Below are positions 1 through 12,490 of a stretch of DNA of 64,000 bases, piece by piece. The first letter of the stretch is position 1, and each line of letters begins with the position of its first letter. The DNA is from Symsagittifera roscoffensis. Taxonomy: Eukaryota; Xenacoelomorpha; Acoela; Convolutidae. The position numbers and the translations under genes were made by a program. Under the pieces are notes generated by a model. The model was not told where the DNA came from. It ran no database searches and was given only the letters and a program-made list of their open reading frames with translations. The stretch is taken from contig NC_087065.1 in assembly GCF_963678635.1 (NCBI RefSeq), forward strand, positions 42,345,430-42,409,429, written 5' to 3'.

Positions 1-1615
1 TCGTAATTCAGGCTTCCAGATCTTTTGCATGCCGAATGTTTTATTTTTTTAGTTTTTAGTTTCGACTTTTTCGCCATTATTCTTTTCAAAAAAACTAATA
101 TGAGAGAATTTGATCAAAAGTTTGTACCGATTCTGTTTTTGCAGAGCATTCATTCAATTTTGAAGAAAACAAACACAAGTCCTTACGCCCGTCGTTTTAT
201 ACTCGGAAGTTTTCGCTGCAAGTCATTCACCATATAGACCCCTGGTGGAAAAGCGACAGTAGGGTCGGTGATTTTAACACTTTTTCGGCAAGCCTAAAAC
301 TCGGCTGAAAGCAAACGCTTAAGAAATGCATGCAGTATAGTGAAAATTAAAAAGTAGTACGTAGCTTGGTATTAACAAATCAACAAAACAAGTAGAAAAG
401 CAGACAAATGACCGATCTCAGAATTATTCGAATCGTGAAAGAATTAGTCCCTCCTTTGTTTTGTTAAAGATTATAATACGGTACCAATAGTGATACTATC
501 GTATCATTCGGACGCAAGATATAACGGTTCCTGGAAGTGCAAAAAGTCTTACTAGAACTATAGTCTAGCAGTTGAGATGGGACCAAAAGATAGTATGTTG
601 CAGACCTAGTTAAGGTAGGCTTAAGTCTAGAGTCCGGGACGCCCTGGACCCCTACTTGCAATATTATGCCCTAAGCAAATAGTCGTCCCCTCTCCGATCA
701 TCCCCACCTAATCCCAGCAAAAATTCCGCATCCCACTTTCTCGGTTACCACTGAACAAAAGGAGCCAAAAGTTTTAGATATGATAGGTAGTGACCAGAGA
801 CATCATGTGTAATAGTTTGAGCCAAATCCATCGTTTGGACCGGAAGTTATTAGCAATTAGGAAAAACATCCTTTTCCCAGCAAATAGGCAATTTATGCAA
901 AATAACAACAATTTTATGATGATAATGAGAACTAGGCACGTTCCGCGACAAAAGAATCTCAGTGAATGAAACCCCTCCGGCGACTCGTTTTGTTTTTAAT
1001 AGCTTTTTCGCCGCATAAATGACAATGAACCTTTGAAATGGGTTACCTGTAAAAAATACTAATGGGATATGGATGAAAATTAATAGGCAGAACCCCCACG
1101 GGACTTGCACCCAAAAACGAAAGAAGGTTCCCGTTCAAATGACCTGTGGGTGTTTAAGACCAAACTTGCATAAAAAACCCCGTGAAGAACACCGGAAAGC
1201 GGCGTATTCCCAAGCTCCGACCATTTAAAGTTGAAGCTGGTCACCCGAAATATAAATAAGGGAAAGTTATCCTTTGGAAAATGAAGCAGAATTTAAAGGC
1301 ATGTATCTTGTACTCTGTGTTATTGGAGTAGAGGATTGAGTAGGAGTGGACGGACTTGGCAAACATTGAGTTCAACTAAGATTGGCAAAGAAGATACTAA
1401 TAGAAAATCAAATACGCTAAGAAAAGTAGAATCAGAGGAAAATGACAGTATTAGGAGCGCGACATGATATGTAACTCCCTCAAAAAATATGAAAGGTAAG
1501 AACAATTACCTAGCTCCCCGGTGTTGACTCTTTGGCATAATTTGACCCCTAATGGGAGGCCGGAGCGTAACGGGGATAATTAAAAAAACATGCTTCGGAA
1601 GTTGTGTCAACTTAA
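1..1615. other. No recognisable gene
   Basis: I see no reading frame with family resemblance and no structural RNA here. Only short, uninformative open frames exist on either strand. The base composition is slightly less AT-rich than the intergenic DNA further right, as in the adjoining decayed LTR-type DNA, so this may be the left continuation of the same old element. That is inference. Confidence 0.4.
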
Positions 1616-2428
1616 CATATTTTGCTTAGAGGTGAAATTGGATTTGAAATATACTCAACTTGGTTGAAGATATCTAGGGTGTTTTTGGCATTCCTAACTA
1701 GTGGCGCTAGGGGAAATTCCGGTTAGGACTTTGCGCAAGGGTACCAGAGAAAATGTCAGGACTTGTGGGGACAATGATAACTCTAACTATAACTAAAACT
1801 CAGTTTGACAAATTGACAAACCTGAACGTTACAGGTAGCCTACTTTTAGAAAGAAGCAGAACAATTAGATAGTACTCAAAGTTAGTTGATAATTCGTTCT
1901 CAAAGTTAATTAGAGAACAGTTATCCTGAGAGAGCCAACGGTTGGTTTTCCCAGTTAATTAAAGAAATTTTTGACACTTTTGAGGATAGAAATTGTCCCA
2001 AGTACTAGTGAATAAGTTAGGTTAGTTATTTCTCGAGAGCGAGAGATAGTTGATTGAGCTATTGAGGATAGCAAGAGTGTAGATAATCATTCAGTTGGGA
2101 TAAAAAGATTATGAATTGCAAGTTAGCAGTCGTTTTGATGAATCGCGGACCTTTTCCTTTCGATAAGAGTATTATATTATAATCTGACCACTAAGAGCCA
2201 ACTCTACTTGGATGTAAACTTATCTGAAGTAAGTTACTGTTAGAACATTTTGCGATCGTGGGTATCAGCAGAACAGCGAAAACAGCAGCAAGAAAAAGGG
2301 GCAAGCAATATAGTACAGTTCAGAATAACTGCTACAGACATAAAACTTTCGGAATTGGGGATTGTGCTGAATCTTGGTCGCCCCGCTGAATTCAGTGCCC
2401 AGGGGACAACTTCGCCGTGCCGTTAAGT

Positions 2429-2473
<45 letters not shown>

Positions 2474-2545
2474 CAAACCTACTGAAGCAAGCATTCCCCT
2501 AAATCTACAACGACTCTAGTCCAGGAAAAGATATACACTGAGCCA
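1616..2545 (+). repeat. Tandem unit U, copy A, left part (LTR/leader-like)
   Basis: This stretch is repeated with divergence at 4240-5840. Landmarks in the same order in both copies are: a TTAGAGGTGAAA start; a block ending GCGCAAGGGTACCAG; a block AACGGTTGGTT; a block GATAGCAAGAGTGTAGATAAT; and a tail with CCCAGGGGA followed by CGACTCTAG. Copy A holds a pure GA run that copy B lacks. The length and the lack of coding frames suggest an LTR or retroelement leader. I could not find terminal TG...CA, a primer site or a target duplication, so the class stays open. Confidence 0.55.
2431..2472. repeat. (GA)n microsatellite
   Basis: An almost uninterrupted GA dinucleotide run of about 40 bases lies in the tail of unit U copy A. 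The equivalent position of copy B (near 5770) has only a short GAGAAA, so the run expanded after the copies separated. Confidence 0.9.
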
Positions 2546-2689
2546 ATCGTAAGCTGATGTATTTCAGTAAAAGAAGAATAATTTGAAAACATTGTGATTT
2601 TTCAAAATCCAGGTCAGTTTGTTTCTTTGGCAGTCTTAAAAGATTCAATCAAAAACTTCAGTTTAGTGATACTTGCATTGCAGAACAAT

Positions 2690-3395
2690 ATTTTGACTTT
2701 TAGAAGATTTGAAAATCGAGAGCAACTTGTATTTGGTTATTTTAGTTTTTTTGTTGTTCTGACCATTGAAAATGGGGAGGACTTTGTGGTCTGGCTTGTT
2801 GTTTTGTTTTTCTTTTGTTTCCACGCAAAATCAGATACCAAAATTAATCATCGGTTTGGGTTGAGTGGTTTAAATTACTAAAATTCTTTCAAATGTGATT
2901 CGAACCACATTTAAACTTCTTACTGTCGAGAAAAACCGTTGTGTAGATTTGATTTTTCGTCTGATTTCAAGCAAGTAAAGCGGGCGTTCAGGCTTACAAC
3001 AGCTTATTTATGTCTAATTTAGGCCTTAAAAACTTAACGTTAAGCAATTAGATTTTGGGAACAAACAACTGCAACAAATTGAAAAAGTTTTTCTCGAAAT
3101 TTTTTGGAAAAAAAAATGAATTTCAAAAATTTTTTCTTTGATTTTTGTTTTTCTGGTCATTTTTCTAAAAAAAAGTTTGTGACCAGCTTTCTTATGTTTC
3201 AATGAATGTCAAATATGACTACAATTTACTTTAACACTATTTTTTTTTATCACCCTTCGCAGAAAAACTTCACTAATTTGAAAAAAATTTTAAAAAAATT
3301 TCAGGTAACTTTTTTTAAAGATTATGGTCTGAACATTCCACGCCACTTGCACAGTAACCAGCTATCCTTGTTTATACCAGATTTGTATCGTTAAA
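2690..3395 (+). repeat. Dispersed repeat R2, copy 1
   Basis: This is a member of a non-coding family also seen at 11880-12310, 25920-26570 and 49210-49690. Shared landmarks are GAAAATGG.GAGGA at the left, then CCACGCA.AATCAG with an AATTA/AATCATCGG block, GTAAAGCG near the middle, TTAATTTAGGCC, and at the right end TTGCACAGTAACCAGCTA. It lies between the left and right parts of unit U copy A, where copy B has the foldback element instead. No terminal inverted repeats or coding frame were seen. Confidence 0.65.
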
Positions 3396-3589
3396 TTAGT
3401 TTAGTTTCTGTTTATTCTGATATTCAGATTCAAATTTAAGGGAAAATCTATATGGTTTAAGTATTCAAGTCTGTCTGAAACCCACACACCATATAATGTG
3501 GCTGCATCTCAGCTGCAAATATGCAAGCTGTGCTAGTCCTGATTTGGGTCAGACAACCTTCCCACCCTGAAACCCAAACCACCATATCA

Positions 3590-4130
3590 GTCTGGACACC
3601 ACTACGTTCAAACAGCAGCTTGTCCAGGAAAAGATTGTGCATGCGAATGCTATTAAAATCTTTTCAAAATTTATTCAAGTACTAAGAAAAATTATGATAT
3701 TTTTTTTGATATGAAGAAACAGCTCACCCCAAAACCCCCTGAAGCTCCAATTAGTTAAATTGTCAATATCTCTTGCTACTCTCGAGCGAAGAAGGATATT
3801 AATCTCCATGATCAAACTCAAGGGGATTGTACTTCTGAAGAAAACTCTTGGGAGTATGAAACATTAAAGAACTCTCTGGGAAGGTATGCACCTGTGTAGG
3901 AGACCATATATGGAGAGAGGGTTATCAAGTGAAGACAGAGAGGAAACCGACCATCATTGCTTACTCGGGCTTATATCTAGGTGGGTACAATTGCCTAGCA
4001 GCGCTTTTCATGGAGTGGAGGGGTCTGCAAACGCAAACAAACATCGCCCTCAACCGGGGTCCGGGAACTTTTTCCTTAAAGTAAAAGTCACTACATAGAC
4101 GGTAGAGCCAATAACAAGAAGCCATTTTTT
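3590..4130 (+). repeat. Tandem unit U, copy A, right part
   Basis: This segment matches 7240-7700. Landmarks are AAGATTGTGCAT, TGAAGCTCCAATTAG, TCAAGCGAAGAAGGAT, GCACCTGTG, GCCCTCAACCGGGGTC and CTACATAGAC. It is followed almost directly by the start of unit U copy B near 4240, so the two units are in tandem. No intact coding frame is present. Confidence 0.6.
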
Positions 4131-4239
4131 TTTACCCCTTGCTGCTAAATTTGAATTTATCTGACTTGATGCCATAGCAGCAATAAGTCTTGCTAAACAG
4201 TCATAGCATTTCTGTACACCTAAGCTCCTCTTTAAAAAG

Positions 4240-5840
4240 TCCAGGCTTAGAGGTGAAAGTGGACTTGCTCTTTGCACAACTTAGCTGGCGATACCAATGA
4301 TGAACTTTGCAGTCATAACTAGTGCCGCCAAGGGGTGATTCGGTTAGGATTTCGCGCAAGGGTACCAGTGTAAAAAAACGAGCCTTGTAGCGACGAGGAT
4401 AACTTTTACTATAAGTCAGTTAGATAAACAAATCCAGATAGTTACGCGTGGCCTACCCATAGGCAGAACAGTTATCTATAACAGTCGTCCACTTATGTGA
4501 CATATGATGTTAGGAGAAATTGGCCCTATAACCATTGGCTCAAGGGTCAGGGACACTACGTCTTGTGTTTTTGTACCTCATTCTGTCGGGGCATATTCGG
4601 TTCGCTTAAGACATGGGACTCTAAAATCGTGTAGCAGCTTAAAGGACACTACCAAAATACCCTTTCCCCCACTCTAGAAATGAGAACGCCGCCATGGCTA
4701 GGTCTCTAAATACCTAAAACACGCGGACGCCGTTAAAAACAGGGTTCGAAACTCAACCATATCTTTAGTTTTTAATATACTGTTGACTGTGTAAAATACA
4801 CTCAAGAAACTAAATTCAGTACTCACATTTCGACACGATTCTAGAATCAAGTTTAAAAAAAGTAAATAAATCAACTCCTGAAGTTTGAGGAAATAAATAG
4901 TTTAAACTCAAGTAGTTTTGTTGTCTGGACCATTGAGTCGCTTTCCTCGTCGACCTGCCCAATCATGGTTCTCCTTACTCCAGTGATAACTCTCTAGCAA
5001 TAACTCTCGGCGTTCTCTATCAGGAACAAGACAGCTCTATACCAATTGATTGTTATTATTAGACAAATTGCAAATAGCAATTGGTTTTCAGACTGATTTT
5101 CTGTCCATTTTCCCGCACTTATAATTCAAGTCTTGTGATTTCAGTGACGTCTTATTTCAGTTGCTGCAATAAACTTGAGGATGACCTGACCAATTCGAAT
5201 TTTTCAAAAATTAGCATTTCCCCACAAAATCAAGATAAAACAGAATATGACCGACTGGCACAATCGCAGAGACAGTAGATAGTTGATGCTCAAAGATGGT
5301 TAGAAAACAGTTACGCTAAGAGAGAGAACGGTTGGTTCTCGTAGTTAGCTAGAGGTTCGACGATAGAAACTCTAACCAATGAATGTGAGTAAGTTAAGTT
5401 AGTTTTTTCTCAAGAGTGAAAGATAGAACAGTCGTGGATAGCAAGAGTGTAGATAATTGTTTAACTGGATTAACGAGAAACTGAGTTACAAGTTAGCATT
5501 TGTTTTGACAAATCGCGGTTTCTTTTTTAAATTATTTTATTAGATTAAATTCTGGCCACTCAGAGCACTGTTTATTCGGACTATTAGTTATCTGACTTTA
5601 ATACAATTGAGCAACAAGAAAAAGAGCAACAAGAAAAAGGGGCAAGCAACATAATACGGTACAGATTAACTGCCACCAATATAACATTTTCGGGATTGAG
5701 TATAGTACTGCATCTTGATCGCCCCTCTGACTTCAGTACCCAGGGGAACACTTTGCAGAGCCGTTATCAAAGAGAAATAACATACCTAAAGAAGCAATCC
5801 CCAAAATCGGCAGCGACTCTAGCCCAGGAAATTATAAACA
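4240..5840 (+). repeat. Tandem unit U, copy B, left part, interrupted
   Basis: This is the second copy of the 1616-2545 sequence, in the same order but split. The first part runs to about 4490 and resumes near 5275. The intervening roughly 0.75 kb is largely an inverted copy of repeat R3, listed separately. The 3' tail with CCCAGGGGA and CGACTCTAG is present near 5750-5825. Confidence 0.55.
4550..5200 (-). repeat. LTR-like repeat R3, inverted copy inside unit U copy B
   Basis: Read on the minus strand this matches 13190-13880 block by block. The blocks are GCAACTGAAA, a stretch resembling TAGAGCTGT...GACAGAGAGC, CTCAATGGT.CA, TTTTAGGT followed by CCTA.CCATGG, GGGTATTTTGG.AGTG, TTTAAGCTG and CTTAAGCGAACCGAAT. 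It is an old insertion in opposite orientation to the other R3 copies (11160, 13190 and 16735). Confidence 0.6.
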
Positions 5841-5899
5841 CTGAAAGACATTAAGAGGCCAAACTGTGCAATCTCTGCATTGTAAGCAAATTTCGCATT

Positions 5900-7135
5900 G
5901 TAAGCAGAATTGTAATTGTCGCGGAATCCGCAATATTGCTAGTTTTATTTTATCTTCTTTGCTGTTTTGGATTCCACAAACAAATACCGAAAACATTGTA
6001 CCGTTCAAAAAGGCTCCAAAAATAGGCGAATTTGCAGAATCCGCAACCGTATTGGTGGAATCCAGAACAATTTGTGGAATCCACAAACAAATAAGGAGAC
6101 ATGTGTATAACTCAATTGAGCTGTTGCGAAAGCCGCAATTGTACGTGGAATCCGCAAATTGTAAGTGCAATCCGCAAATTGTAGGTGGAATCCGCAAACT
6201 GTAAAAGGAATCCGTATTTTGTTTGCGGATTCCGTTTAAATATATGTATGTGTAGTAGCGTTTAAAACTATATCTTTTATTTACGTTGATCAGCTACCAG
6301 TTGGAATGCCAAAAACTCGATCTCCATTCCTGTCAAACACCAAACTTTGGTCTCAAATCCTGTCGAACATACCCAACTTCGATCTCAATTCCTGACAATC
6401 AAACGCAATTTCGATCTCATCTTAATTCTTTTCAAATATACCCAGCCCAGCTTCAATCTCACTTCCTACAAAGATTAACTTGATCTCACTTCCTGTCATC
6501 AATCTAAATTCCTGGAAATTTTTTCATCAGTTCCTTTCAAGCCATTCAGTTAAAATAAAAATGTTTCAATTTAGCCGTTTTGAAATCTTTTCAAAATGCG
6601 AAACCAGCACATACTTTGATAAGGCAACATTTTCAGGACTAAGTATTTGTGTTTTTGAACTTAAAATTCATTTCTGCTGTAATTCAATTTCGGTAATTTT
6701 TAACTAAAACTAATTTGCTCAAGTTAGTTAAACAGACCATTTACTCCCTGTGAACAAAATAACTTGAATCAGGGAGTAATGTGCATATGCAAGTTCAATA
6801 ATAAACCAATTTCTGAATACCTTTTTAGTTTGCGCATTCCGCTTAATAATTTTGCGGATTCTACTCACATTTGCGGATTCCACTTAGGTTTTGCGGAGTC
6901 CGCAACAGCTCAATTCAGTTATACACATGTCTATGTCTCATTGTTTGTTTGTGGATTCCACAAACTGTTCTGGATTCCACAAATACGGTTGCGGATTCCA
7001 CAAATTGGCCTATTTTTGGAGGAATTTTGAACGGTACAATGTTTTCGGTATTTGTTTGTCAAATCCAAAACAGCAAAGAAGATAAAAGAAAAGTAGCAAT
7101 ATTGCGGATTCCGCGACAATTCTGATTTTCGCCTG
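5900..7135. mobile_element. Foldback element with arms of about 310-340 bp
   Basis: The segment 5900-6235 is the reverse complement, with scattered differences, of about 6826-7135. The arms therefore pair over more than 300 bp and enclose a spacer of about 590 bp. Both arms are studded with the 12-mer GGAATCCGCAAA and its complement. This explains why open frames with nearly the same translation appear on the plus strand of one arm and the minus strand of the other. No transposase frame is present, so it would be a non-autonomous foldback or long-TIR element. I could not define a target-site duplication. Confidence 0.8.
6318..6500 (+). repeat. Minisatellite of about 32 bp in the foldback spacer
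   Basis: About six imperfect units lie head to tail, each beginning with a variant of GATCTCAATTCCTG followed by TCAAACATACCCAACTT-like sequence. They fall inside the spacer of the foldback element. The units are diverged, and the unit starting near 6413 is longer than the rest. Confidence 0.7.
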
Positions 7136-7239
7136 TTGCGGATATTGTTGATTGTTAGGAGCTACCTTAATAGTAGTAGAAAAATAATCCATTTTTAGGC
7201 AGTGTTCGATATTATCAATATCAAAATACTTTTTGGTTG

Positions 7240-7700
7240 AAACGTCCGGCTCCAGCTTCTTCAAGACAAGATTGTGCATTCGATTGCTTTCAAAATCATT
7301 TCAAAATTTGTTCAAATACCAAAAAAACTGCAATAATATTCTTCGATACAAGGAAGACCAAAGCCACGCCAAAGCCCCTTGAAGCTCCAATTAGACAAAT
7401 TGACTGCACTCAGTTCTATTCTCAAGCGAAGAAGGATTATTTAAAACACTTCATGATCAGATTCAAAAGGATTGTCCTTTTGAAGAACACTTTTTAGAGC
7501 ATGAAACAGCGTAGAGCTCTCTGAGAAGGTTCGCACCTGTGGTGACTCGGGCTGATATCTAGGAAAGTACAAATGCCCAGCAGCGCATTTTATAGAGAGG
7601 ACGGGTCTACTAACGCAAACCAACATCGCCCTCAACCGGGGTCTGAAACTTTTTCCTGATGATAAAACTCTCTACATAGACTGCAGAGCCAAAAGCAGGA
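7240..7700 (+). repeat. Tandem unit U, copy B, right part
   Basis: This matches 3590-4130 (see there for landmarks). It lies directly after the foldback element, which takes the place that R2 holds in copy A. Confidence 0.6.
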
Positions 7701-8279
7701 AACAAATGAAGTATTATAATAAGTACAAGCTAGAATATAATTTCGTTACCCTCACATTTGCGTCTAGTGTGTCGTAGACTACCGCGCGGATCTGATCTAC
7801 TACGAGAATGCACCTGAGCTGATTGGTCTAACGTGAAGCAGTTGAACCAGGAGACTGTCGTCGGGGACTCCCTCTTGCTGGACCTGCTTGCAGTCGCAGG
7901 TGCAAGCAAGTGCATTATACTCTTTTTCATCAAAATCCCTCAGCGTTTTTCGTCCCAGTCATCAAAAATCTATTTTTGTCTCCGATCACTTAAGAGGAAA
8001 TGCTCTCATCAATCCATTTATGTATTATAGAAACTGTATCGAAACCTTTCGCTGCATGAACGATAAAAATTACTATGAAAACAATTGAAATAAAAGCTCC
8101 TTCCACAGGAGTTTTACAGATGAGGCTCATTAATATCACATATAAGTACATAATTTTTTACACACTAGTTTATAAAAATTTAATTAACATAATTTTGCTT
8201 TAACAGAGGAAAATGTTGCCAAACTGAAAAACCGCTGACCAATATATAAATTGTTTTGCTCTCACTTTACATATAACAG
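7701..8279. other. No recognisable gene
   Basis: Short overlapping open frames occur on both strands, with no family resemblance and no repeat partner that I could recognise in the window. Confidence 0.4.
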
Positions 8280-10800
8280 TCAAGGAAAACCTCGGACTGT
8301 AGGAAAAACTCCCAAATTTGAAGAACCTTGAACTAGAAATAGAGGACAGGTCAGATACGGAACAGGATTATAGACCATAGCATGCGAAGACAAACAGGGG
8401 CTCAACCAGTGGACTGACGTGGGATGCACATTGATAAGGAAGTCACGGAGGGTCCACTCGAGAAGAATCCGACCAGGAACACAGATCGTTCATGTTGGAT
8501 TAACTTGGACACTGACAAAGAACTAGAGAACTGTTCGAAGCGCTTGGACTTAGGCATTGCAAAAAATAGAAGGATTTGGGCCTTGCAACAGAAAGCTGAC
8601 AGAAACAATTTTGAGAAGAGGAGTCAGCTGGCCAGAACTTGGGAAAAACTTTTGCAGGAGTATTTTGAGACTGAAATGAGGTTTCCATCACAGGCGAACT
8701 TCTTAATCGCAAATCCTTTCGTCAGTACAGAGGGAAAATTTTTGTTCGCCTGATGCCAGGCTAGAGTGACACTAAGGACCTCACATCGCACGAAAACGCA
8801 AAATTGAGACCTGAAAATCTACAGTTTGTTGGCAATGTACATAGCTCGTGATGAATCTGGGTTGAGTCTAGCTGGAAAAAAAACTTTGCGATTTGTTTCT
8901 TGAGATAGATAATGTCTGTAATTCTTGATGCTATGATTATGGCTTGTCACAAGAATGCCATGAAGGGTAAAACCTCAAAAATACGTCTCGAGCGTCATCT
9001 TGGGCGTAAACAAGAGATTGAGCGTTGAAGCAGGTGTTGCATGCATGAACTTGGAATTTCCCGAGTTGTTATAATTCTGCAAGGAAAAGATAGTGGAAAT
9101 CAATATCCCGGAAAGAGAAAAACAACAACCAGGGTCGCTTCTTGAGAAGGAATCCAAAATCACCTGTGTACCTTGATCAGAGAAGAAAGGGGAAGTGAGA
9201 TTCGATGGCGAAGAAAATATTCTGGTCAAAAACCTTGGCGTAGTGTGGAAACTACTCAGGCCATCACGTTACCCATGCCCTCAAGCGAGCCTGTGGTGGA
9301 CACACCGAGAAGATAAAGCTATTGCCCGGTCGGGATGAAGATCTGAGGATCTGAAAGAAGTCAGCAAACTGATGCTGCCCCATCACGGGATTTTAAAAGA
9401 TAAGATCGAGGAAGGAGAAAAAGCGCGAAACAAGTTGGAGCCAGGCACTTGTCTGTCTGGATCCTGAGGCGACCAGGGGAAGACGCGATTAACTCTTGTG
9501 TGCAAAGCCAAACGTGTCAGAAGGAGAACCTAATTGCGTGGTTTGGTGACATCGCAAACAAAGACAAGAGTGATCTAAAAATTGTGACGGACTGCTATGC
9601 CAGCAAGACTGGGAATCTAGCCATCTTTTGATTCAAGATCAGCCTGGAATCACTAGAAATACTAGAGTATAGACATCGATTGGTCAATGCGATTAGTGTG
9701 GAAACGTGGCCAGGGTCCTTTCAAATTACCAAAAATCAAATCAAAGCAGGGAAAGTGGGTCTAGTGGCCGAAATAAATCTTATGGGCTACCGACAAATGC
9801 GATTTCTCTGGTGGGATGAGACATGAAGAGTTTTAGTAAAAGCAAATATTCCATGCACATTGTTGTAGCGGAAGTGTCAAACCAGCCGATCTAGATTCAG
9901 TAGCCAAACAGTAATGTGTAAGTTTGGCACGTATATCCGTCAATCGCACAATTCAATGAAGCAAATGTTGGGAGCCGTGCCTGGTACGAAAATGGAAGAC
10001 TTGAGTAAAGTCTGAGTTACGAGAAGGAGAACACAAGTGATTTTGAGACGCAGAGCATAAGTGGAAAGGTCCCCAACGATGCTCCAGTGGTAGATGAAAA
10101 GGATTCGGATCACGCCATGATGATAGATTTTGAACAATTACTTGAAGCATCTGGCATTTAGCTAGTCCGAGATGAGCAACCCTTGTATGATCTGGACTAT
10201 AGAAGAAATCATATCCATTGATTGCCAGATCATCAGAAAATTGTAACTTTATTTGCTGTAAGCTCTGTTAGCATTACGATGGATTGAGGAGTGTTATAAA
10301 GTATCAAGAGTTGCATGAGATTCTTCCCATGGTTCAGGGCAATGCTGATATTTTGGTTGTACACTATAGCCAAGAATCCAATGAGGAGGCATTCAATGGA
10401 ATATTGAGCGGTTTTGGCCGAGTTTGGTCCGATAGCTTTCAAATGACATCTGTTCACTCACCGAAATAGGACGATTGGTGTGAAAAAAGCAGGCAAGATG
10501 TCAAAAGACAACCCGAATGCAAAGAGTCGATAATGGAAGAGAACTTGGCGAAGAACGTGAGTACGGGAAAAAATGAATGAATGCAGGCCTATAACCAGCT
10601 GAAAGCTATGGTAGCGATTGTGATCAGGTTCGAAAACAAAATTGAGTTGTCAAAACAGATCACGTTGCAAAATATATCCACAACTAGCACATCAAAAGCT
10701 GATTGAGCGCGTCTGGGCAAATTCTGGAAAAACTCTTAAGACATGGGACGAAATCAAGGGGTTTGAGCTTAAGTGTGACCTCAGATTAAACGTCTGTGGG
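8280..10800 (+). pseudogene. Decayed retroelement-like coding block
   Basis: This stretch has more balanced base composition than its surroundings and a chain of plus-strand frames broken by stops and frame changes. The largest piece is 8424-8753 (109 residues, rich in Lys, Glu, Arg and Gln). Others are around 9290-9470 (contains CGGHTEKIKLLPGRDEDL, then a frame change), 9449-9631, and 10284-10469 (contains ILPMVQGNADILVVHYSQ). No protease, reverse transcriptase or integrase motif is recognisable. Its position between LTR-like repeats suggests an old gag-type region. That is inference; a decayed host gene cannot be excluded. Confidence 0.35.
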
Positions 10801-11159
10801 AATAAATAATTTTAGAGACACTGTTTATTATTTATTGTAATTTATTCTACTTCATCAAAATTGACATAAAACTTTTCCGATTTGGTTGATCGAAAAAAAC
10901 TTCAAAGGACTTCTTAAGTCAGATCCATGTGCAGGTGGATGCCGATTTTGATCGCTGTTCAGCTTTACTTTGAAGATTTTAAAAGGCTTGATTTTTTTGG
11001 TAAGTAGATAAATTTTCTGTAAGTGATCACTCGCACGATAACTCTTTTTTGATTTTCTGGAGGCTCATTGACACAACAGAGACGAGCGATGAAACATCAA
11101 CCTTGAGTCTTGGGAGAATGTGCGACTCTGTCATATGAGAGAAAGTTGATTTGTTTTTG

Positions 11160-11790
11160 AATCGAATTGAAATTTTCAATTGGCCCTGTCATGCTCAAGT
11201 TACTCGCGACAGCGGAAAAGCAAAAGTCGAGATTCAAGAAACCAAAAAAAAATCGCAAGAAAGCCGTTGAAAAGCAAACGAGAGGCAGTTTGCTGTTCGC
11301 AATATGTTTGTCAAAATCGGACTGGAGTTCAGTTGCCTTGTTTCTGACAGAAAGCACAGAGATTGGATACAAAAGTGCAGACAGTGGAGCAAGAGCCACT
11401 AAGTTTGGGAAAAATGCCCACTGAAGTGATCCAAAGGTCCAAAACTTACTTGAGCAAGATAATTTGTCAGAAAATTTTTGAGTCATGTTTTAGAATACTT
11501 CTTGATTTATAGTTGTATTACTTAGTCGTGTCTTGAGTTAGTTCAGATTTGTTGTCAAAATGTGATTATCTGAATTGAACTACTTGAGTGCCTTTTCTTT
11601 AGTTATGCTGAGGTGATGCGAGTTTTAGGTTGATACATCTGAAGTGGATCAAATGTACACTATCCAATAAAAATTATTTGTGTTTTACTTGAGGTCCCAG
11701 CTCTGTTTCAAATGGCGTTCGAGTGTTTTAGGTATCCAGAGATCTAGCGATGGGGGCGTACTCATGAAATCAGTGAAGGACTGTTTCAGA
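11160..11790 (+). repeat. LTR-like repeat R3, copy with small open frame
   Basis: This is related to 13190-13770 and to the inverted copy at 4550-5200. The left half carries an 85-residue open frame (11167-11424) with a Lys/Arg-rich stretch followed by a hydrophobic segment. The same reading, with stops, can be followed in the 13190 copy (ATTEKQK against ATAEKQK, then a hydrophobic run). The right half has GGTTTTAGGTTGAT-type sequence and CCAATAAAA, as in an LTR 3' region. It may be the 3' end of the decayed element to its left. Confidence 0.5.
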
Positions 11791-11879
11791 ATATTTTATC
11801 TCTTACGTTGCAAAATGCACTTAAAAATCACGAAACAATTTAAACTGTTCACAGATGTGCATTCATAATTGTTATTGTT

Positions 11880-12310
11880 CCGAGCATATGAAAAATGTAG
11901 AGGATATTTGAAATCGGGTGTTCTTTAATTTTTTTAACGCAAAATTAGGTACCACGAATAATCATCGGAAGAGGTAAAGAGATATATCATGGCAAAACAC
12001 ATTTATTTGCGATTCGAATAACACTGATTAATTTTGAGCATGGTTTTTTATGCTTAATTTAGGCCGTTTACAATAGCTATTTCAACCTTGATTTTAGTTT
12101 GACCCAAGTATAGTTAATCTATGAAACTTTGAATGTCATTTTTTTTATATCAAAAAAATTTCGAAAACTCAAAAAAAAGGCACACTAACTTGAAAAATTA
12201 CTTTTTGTGTTTTTTAAGACCATGGTTGAACACTCTGTGCAACTTGTTGCATTTGTGAATGGTTTTTGCTATATGTGCAATATTGAGTTCAATTAAAAGT
12301 CGTCTGCTAA
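11880..12310 (+). repeat. Dispersed repeat R2, copy 2
   Basis: Recognised by AGGTACCACGAATAATCATCGG, GATATATCATGG.AAAACAC, TGCTTAATTTAGGCCGTTTACAATAGC, and a degenerate right end. It is closest in sequence to the 25920 copy. Confidence 0.6.
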
Positions 12311-12319
12311 AATTTAGGT

Positions 12320-12490
12320 TAATTTAGCTCCAAAACGAACGTGGAACTGTTGCTAAAAAAGAACACGACTTCTGCTTTCAAAAGTGGAATTTTGATGTCT
12401 GATTTTCCACCGGATTGAAATTTTCATTTTTAATCCGGTTTTCTCAAATTAGGTTTACGTTATCAAAAATGAAACAATCTTATGTTACGT
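12320..12490 (+). repeat. Fragment of dispersed repeat R1
   Basis: A short stretch has the R1 landmarks: a block resembling GATCGACTTCTGATTTCGAAA, then GATTTTCCA, then CCGGTTTTCTCAAATTAGGTT. Fuller copies are at 14560, 17800, 28380, 32420 and 37560. Confidence 0.5.

Noticed and set aside
3886-4277. Overlapping frames around 3886-4098 (+) and 4050-4277 (-)
   Set aside because: Both lie in repeated unit U; the homologous place in copy B (7500-7700) does not keep either frame.
5832-6204. Two overlapping open frames on opposite strands, with relatives at 6871-7125
   Set aside because: They are translations of the foldback arms; the same amino-acid strings on both strands come from the inverted repeat.
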